From assembly GCA_016874755.1 (NCBI GenBank), contig VGTH01000019.1, forward strand, positions 1-64,000: 64,000 nt of DNA, written 5' to 3'. Origin of the DNA: Deltaproteobacteria bacterium (lineage in GTDB: Bacteria; Desulfobacterota; Binatia; UBA9968). Position 1 is the stretch's first letter; the number at the start of each line of letters is the position of its first letter. The position numbers and the translations under genes are program-made. Of the stretch, positions 63,660-64,000 are shown piece by piece. The notes beneath the pieces were generated by a model, which saw only the letters and a program-made list of their open reading frames with translations, ran no database searches and was not told the DNA's origin.

Positions 63660-64000
63660 ATGGCTTATACACCAAACGAATTCAATTATCAGGACTCCGG
63701 CAAGCTATTCGAGCCCGATACGGTGCTGCCGGCGCAATACTATGCAACCATCCAAAAGGGCCATCAACAAGATCCTGAACGGCGTCTGATGATCGCGGTG
63801 CTGGAAGACGTCGTGGCTTGCCTTTCGGTCAACCCCAAACAATGTTCGCGGCGCCAGCGCCTCGATTTCTACAGCGCGCATTACTGGGTCAATGCGCCGA
63901 CGCAGGGCGAGTGGATCTTTTCGTTCCACAACATTTGTGAAACTTTGGGCTTCGATCCCGAGTATCTGCGCCGCGGTCTCAATCGTTGGGCCAAGCGCTA
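63660..64000 (+). CDS. partial gene: unrecognised small protein, paralogue of 34684-35052
   Basis: The frame is open from ATG 63660 to the window end (113 full codons). It starts MAYTPNEFNYQDSGKLFEPD and contains DPERRLMIAVLEDVVACLSV, then EWIFSFHNICETLGFDPEYL and RRGLNRWAKR. The second half matches the protein at 34684. Both end with a helix-turn-helix-like stretch rich in Arg. The divergent LysR gene may regulate it. Function unknown. Confidence 0.8.
   Translation, partial: MAYTPNEFNYQDSGKLFEPDTVLPAQYYATIQKGHQQDPERRLMIAVLEDVVACLSVNPKQCSRRQRLDFYSAHYWVNAPTQGEWIFSFHNICETLGFDPEYLRRGLNRWAKR

Overview
The window is a 64 kb piece of a GC-rich bacterial chromosome with dense, mostly operonic genes. 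The gene content points to an uncultivated soil or sediment lineage of the old 'Deltaproteobacteria' type (Binatota/Tectomicrobia-like is my guess; a taxonomic search was not possible). It has a complete System I cytochrome c maturation operon, eukaryote-like Ser/Thr kinases, many solute-binding proteins (SBPs) without permeases, several ACMSD-type amidohydrolases and bicupins, and intergenic regions full of palindromic micro-repeats.

Layout. 1-4400 (+): a VOC protein, an SBP remnant, an MmgE/PrpD protein and a TcuA-like flavoprotein. 4475-20000 (-): a long housekeeping block: icd, mdh, sucC, sucD, ndk, rlmN, mtnP, a PfkB kinase, a GT2 glycosyltransferase, UDP-glucose dehydrogenase, a UDP-glucuronate decarboxylase-like SDR, a 4-epimerase-like SDR, lepA, lepB and two small membrane proteins. 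20118-20795 (-): a TM-helix channel-like protein. 20972-27879 (+): ccmABCDEFG and a CcmH/CcmI fusion, with a good sigma-70 promoter upstream. 27883-33757 (-): a signalling cluster of an FHA-trypsin fusion, two membrane Ser/Thr kinases, a PP2C phosphatase and a lipoprotein. 33827-36800 (-): a SRAP protein, an unrecognised small protein and a UbiD decarboxylase.

36.8-62.2 kb is an accessory catabolic region. It holds MFS genes, an IorB-like molybdenum hydroxylase, four amidohydrolases, three bicupins, a nitronate monooxygenase, a MetE C-terminal-like protein and six intact SBPs (NitT/TauT, TAXI and iron/spermidine types) with no ABC or TRAP permease beside them. Several genes here are broken: an MFS/IorA breakpoint at about 38.18 kb, a PrpD remnant, a multiply broken S23-type four-helix-bundle gene, and SBP stubs at 1.2, 56.9 and 58.6 kb. 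An attC-like integron recombination site lies at 41.6 kb. The window ends with a zinc-ribbon gene, a divergent LysR regulator and the start of a second copy of the unrecognised family.

The least explained signal is a set of intergenic palindromes built from head-to-head arrays of 7-bp or 9-bp units. At least ten loci use 9-bp units of the CGCAAAG or CACGAAG type, often around a TCCGAA core. One further 9-bp array (TGGGAGTAA type) forms the translated 5' end of the four-helix-bundle pseudogene. Gene remnants tend to end at such arrays.
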